A stretch of DNA of 64,000 nt from Streptomyces sp. NBC_00576 (GTDB lineage: Bacteria > Actinomycetota > Actinomycetes > Streptomycetales > Streptomycetaceae), in the NCBI RefSeq assembly GCF_036345175.1, contig NZ_CP107780.1, forward strand, positions 3,162,001-3,226,000, given 5' to 3'. The translations under genes and the position numbers were made by a program. Under the pieces are notes generated by a model that was not told the DNA's origin, made no database searches, and saw nothing but the letters and a program-made list of their open reading frames with translations. Shown piece after piece: positions 61,272 through 64,000 of the stretch. Every line of letters begins with the position of its first letter. The stretch's first letter is position 1.

Positions 61272-61775
61272 ATGTCCGCTTCGCTCGCCGCCTCGGCCTG
61301 TCCCATCTCGACCGACCTCACGAAGGCGCCGCCGCCCTCCCCGGACACGCTCACGTACGGCTTCACCCTGCCTGCCGAGGCGGTGAGTTCAAGGGTTGCC
61401 CGGGCTACTACTCGGGTTGTTCTCCAGACGCATGGGCTGGAGGAGATGGCGGACGCTGCGGTGCAGGTGGTGGGTGAGCTGACGGCTTGCGCGTTCCGGT
61501 TCGCTGCGGATGCCTCGGTGTACGTGTCGCTGCGGTGGTGGGAGGGGGAGCTGCAGGTCGTTCTCTACGACGGACACCGCAGGCACACTCATCCCCGGCT
61601 GGCTGCGGCTTGCGATGAGCGGAGGGGGGATGCGTTGCGGGTTCTGGGGTGCGTGGTGGAGGGGTGCGGTGGGGAGTGGGGGTTCGGGGAGGCTCGGGAG
61701 CCTGGGGGTGGCACGCGGATGTGGGCTGTGCTGCCTTGGCAGGGGGCTCGGGAATTTGCGGGGGCGGGCGTGTGA
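61272..61775 (+). CDS. Histidine-kinase-like ATPase (anti-sigma type), N-box altered
   Basis: A 167-aa protein with an HATPase_c_2-like fold: YGFTLPAEAVSSRVARATTRVVL, AAVQVVGELTACAFRFA, and the closing VLPWQ. In the N-box, ELTACA replaces the usual ELVTNA, so the Mg-binding Asn is Cys. The GxGL-type lid motif is not obvious (GGGTRMWAV). ATP binding may therefore be lost. The ATG at 61272 follows AGGGAG. It is divergent from the XRE/DUF397 pair, the usual arrangement for this module. Confidence 0.75.
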   Translation: MSASLAASACPISTDLTKAPPPSPDTLTYGFTLPAEAVSSRVARATTRVVLQTHGLEEMADAAVQVVGELTACAFRFAADASVYVSLRWWEGELQVVLYDGHRRHTHPRLAAACDERRGDALRVLGCVVEGCGGEWGFGEAREPGGGTRMWAVLPWQGAREFAGAGV

Positions 61776-61994
61776 GGAGGTGAAGCGGGGGTGCGGCGGG
61801 TTACTGGCGCCGCCATCAGCCTCGCCCACCTCACCGAACACCCGGATCCGCACCCGCACCAGCCACTTCGCAGCATTCGGCCCCGCAGAGCCGAAGCTCA
61901 GCGGGGCCGAAATAGAAGCCCCGAATTAACCAACAGCGTCGGCCAACGCCCGGCGGGGCACAGCCGTCCGATCGCGGCGCTTCCTGCGGAGCAC

Positions 61995-62498
61995 TCAGCG
62001 CTGCCGGAGGGCGTCGATGGCAGCCTGCCTGATCCTCTTGGTCCGGCCCCTTTGAGAGACAACACGCAGGGCGTCCTGGTCAGTGGTCACACGGACCGCT
62101 CGCAGCTGAAGCCAGTCGGACCATCCGTCGATGAGATCGTCGACGGCCTCTGCCGACATGGCGCCCTGCTTGAGCGATTCCAGGACCCCGAGGTCCCGCG
62201 CCCGGCGCGCAGAGAAGTCGCGCACCGTCGGCGGGAGGATCCGTACCCATCGCTCGCGCTCGTCCCCCGGAACTCGTTCCAGTACGTCACCGACGACTCC
62301 GGATGCCAGCGGACCGTCCGGCTCCAGGGACACCGCCTCGAACAGCAGCGGCAGGGCGGCTGGGGTGTCCATCGCCACACGGTAGAGGGACCAGCGGTCG
62401 TGATCGTCGGCGAACGAGGCATCGTCCTCGTACTGGCCGACGGCCTGGGCGAGCTGCCGCAGCACCTCGCCGAGAGCCGGAGAGAGATCAGCAGCCAC
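61995..62498 (-). CDS. Hypothetical protein, helical
   Basis: A 167-aa product of unknown function (GTG start, or ATG 62522 for 175 aa; GGAAAGG lies ten bases before the GTG). It is mostly alpha-helical (ALGEVLRQLAQAVGQYEDDA, LPLLFEAVSLEPDGPLASGV, RRARDLGVLESLKQGAMSAE) and may be HEAT-like, but no family was recognised. It is preceded by 219 bp of noncoding sequence after the ATPase gene. Confidence 0.6.
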   Translation of the reverse strand: MAADLSPALGEVLRQLAQAVGQYEDDASFADDHDRWSLYRVAMDTPAALPLLFEAVSLEPDGPLASGVVGDVLERVPGDERERWVRILPPTVRDFSARRARDLGVLESLKQGAMSAEAVDDLIDGWSDWLQLRAVRVTTDQDALRVVSQRGRTKRIRQAAIDALRQR

Positions 62499-62625
62499 GC
62501 GCCTTATACCTTTCCATGGCACCTCGAACGTTCTCCCAGTTGGGCTGAGGAGCGCGTGCGGCTCACTTCCGGCCGACCGAAAAGGGCCGCTCCCGGAGGA
62601 GTTGCCCTTCCCATGGATGCGCTGC

Positions 62626-63117
62626 TCAGACGCCGATCGTTATCATCTCGATCACCCTGCTGCGCTCATCGCCTTCCACGAGCTGGGACAGATGGACAGT
62701 CGCCTTCACCGTGGGAATCCTGTAGCGCAGCGGCGCCACCGGGGGACGCAGCCCCTCAACGGTCGGCGGGACTACAGGTTCAGCAGCATGCCGGACCTCG
62801 GCCGACAACTGCCCCCAGGTGACTGCGCCGGAGAAGTCGAGATCGTATCTCTCAAGAACTTCCACAGCCATCCCGGGGACGTCGTCGAGCCGGTGTAGGT
62901 GAATGGTCAGCCACCGGCATAACCGCTCTGATTCACCGTCGAAGGTGACCTCCACCAATCCGAAATCGACCCGAAGGAATCGATTCGGCTTCCGCCCGTG
63001 GATTTGCCGCACACCGACTCCGAGCCGATTCTCCACTTCAGCCAGCGGAGATCCGGCGCCAACGCCGAGGAACGTGCCCGTCACCAAGGCTCGGGAAAGC
63101 TCGTCCGCAGCACTCAT
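62626..63117 (-). CDS. Hypothetical protein
   Basis: A 163-aa product with ATG 63117 after GGGGGAGGGAA. The N-terminal half reads GTFLGVGAGSPLAEVENRLGVGVRQI (a segment like nucleotide or peptide binding), then VDFGLVEVTFDGE and a helical segment DDVPGMAVEVLERYDLDFSG. No family recognised. GC content is lower than the window average. It is on the same strand as its neighbours and may be an operon with them. Confidence 0.65.
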   Translation of the reverse strand: MSAADELSRALVTGTFLGVGAGSPLAEVENRLGVGVRQIHGRKPNRFLRVDFGLVEVTFDGESERLCRWLTIHLHRLDDVPGMAVEVLERYDLDFSGAVTWGQLSAEVRHAAEPVVPPTVEGLRPPVAPLRYRIPTVKATVHLSQLVEGDERSRVIEMITIGV

Positions 63118-63242
63118 TTCCCTCCCCCAATGAGCTCGTAACACGATCACGAGCTGTGACTGAACGTCGCAGTTGGCCAGGTTGGCCAAGTAGCGCGCTC
63201 CGGGCGCCAGCTTGGCCCGCCCAGGAGCGCTCGATGCCCGAG

Positions 63243-64000
63243 TCAGGCGGTACTGGGGTCGGTCGGCCAACCTCCCTCGATGGCCGGACCGCTGCCGGCG
63301 GGGACGTTCGCGGCAACCAATGCTGCGGCCTCGCGAGCACTGAGCCGAGTTCCGAGCACACATGACTGCGCCTGCCGCGACCACGGTGTGACCACGTCCC
63401 ACAAACTATCTCCCGCTGGTCTCACCCGCGGGACCTCCTCGTGGAATGGATCCGCAGTGCTGCTCAGCAGGCCGAACTCGCCGTGTGACGGAAACGGGAA
63501 GAACACGCGTAGCGCTGGCTGCGCGTACAGAGCCTCGGCTAGTTCGGCGTCGCCGAGCCGGATTACCGGCGAGCGTTCCAAAGTCAGCCGCCAAGCGGTC
63601 GACACCACCCTGCCTGGCGGTGCCGCGTCCAGCGGGTCACCTGCGAGAAGCGGCCAGTCACGCCGCAGTCGGTCGATCGACGCGCCACCGCACCAGGCGT
63701 GCAGGATTGCCGCGACCACGGCGAGGTCGGACGTGCTCCCGAAGGCACCCCACCGCCAGCCGGTGTCGGTTGATATTTCGAGACGGAACTCGCGTTCCTC
63801 GCGGTTGGTCGCGTACACGGCGAACCGCGCCTCCCCACGGGTGCAGCACGCAGCGACCGCAGGATCGGCCCCCTCGACGGGAGCCAGGAGCTCGACACAG
63901 TGCCCGCGTGGAGGCATCTCGCGAGCCAACGCTTCGACCAGGCCGCCCGGTCCAACCAGATCCCGGTAGAGCTCCGTAGGTACTTCGCTGGAACGGTTGT
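63243..64000 (-). CDS. Hypothetical protein, 5' end outside the window
   Basis: The frame stays open to the right edge (ELYRDLVGPGGLVEALAREM precedes the first start-like codon at 63929), so the start is not visible. About 250 residues are present, including FAVYATNREEREFRLEIS, WAFG-like WRWGAFGSTSDLAVVAAIL and ALRVFFPFPSHGEFGLL. No family recognised. It lies 125 bp upstream of the 163-aa gene on the same strand. Confidence 0.6.
   Translation of the reverse strand, partial: NRSSEVPTELYRDLVGPGGLVEALAREMPPRGHCVELLAPVEGADPAVAACCTRGEARFAVYATNREEREFRLEISTDTGWRWGAFGSTSDLAVVAAILHAWCGGASIDRLRRDWPLLAGDPLDAAPPGRVVSTAWRLTLERSPVIRLGDAELAEALYAQPALRVFFPFPSHGEFGLLSSTADPFHEEVPRVRPAGDSLWDVVTPWSRQAQSCVLGTRLSAREAAALVAANVPAGSGPAIEGGWPTDPSTA

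Overview
The window is about 72% GC with strong third-position G/C bias, GTG/TTG starts, many 4-bp ATGA/GTGA gene overlaps, and gene families typical of actinomycetes (the GlgE glucan pathway, M4 and S8 secreted proteases, an XRE/DUF397 module, a CitA-type kinase, a HelD/HelR-like helicase). It reads as chromosomal core DNA of a Streptomyces. From memory, the order pyk-ackA-pta-pfkA, sugar ABC genes, dctA-like gene with two-component system, helicase, then glgB-mak-treS-glgE-glgP resembles the S. coelicolor SCO542x-545x neighbourhood. No database was consulted.

Layout, left to right. (1) 1-3006, minus strand: NarL-type two-component system with a DrrAB-like ABC-2 exporter. (2) 3189-10623, plus strand: two consecutive pairs of half-size ABC exporters, each pair carrying one degenerate nucleotide site. 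(3) 10864-20345: two tandem secreted thermolysin-family (M4) proteases, a DUF1990 protein, a truncated alpha/beta-hydrolase, and a proteinase-K-like subtilase. (4) 16194-29070: alpha-glucan and trehalose metabolism: glgP on the minus strand, then glgE-treS-mak-glgB on the plus strand. TreS makes maltose from trehalose, Mak makes maltose-1-phosphate, GlgE extends alpha-1,4-glucan, GlgB branches it, and GlgP can remove glucose as glucose-1-phosphate. GlgE and GlgB carry unusual low-complexity N-terminal extensions. (5) 29251-36097: an atypical P450, a HelD/HelR-like helicase, a MerR-thioredoxin pair, an Lrp/AsnC regulator with a divergent NAD-binding protein, and an ASCH protein. (6) 36375-37627: a scar holding a frameshifted TnpB-like remnant beside a cut SRPBCC gene. 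(7) 37677-47851: MFS exporter/TetR pair with three operators, a dicarboxylate symporter divergent from a CitA-type two-component system, and a sugar ABC importer without its own ATPase. (8) 47949-50948: a large secreted beta-helix protein with three copies of a sugar-binding-like domain. (9) 51597-59439: a PPOX flavoprotein, an XRE regulator running antisense into pfkA, then pfkA, pta-ackA and pyk, which together cover lower glycolysis and overflow acetate. (10) 59616-64000: a small unknown protein, an XRE/DUF397/histidine-kinase-like ATPase module, and three unrecognised minus-strand genes.

No tRNA, rRNA, CRISPR array or secondary-metabolite core enzyme cluster was seen. The most unusual items are the 12-fold repeat in GlgE, the complementary degeneracy of the ABC exporter pairs, the P450 without a normal ExxR motif, the triple TetR operator, the XRE/pfkA antisense overlap, and the unknown genes at the right edge.
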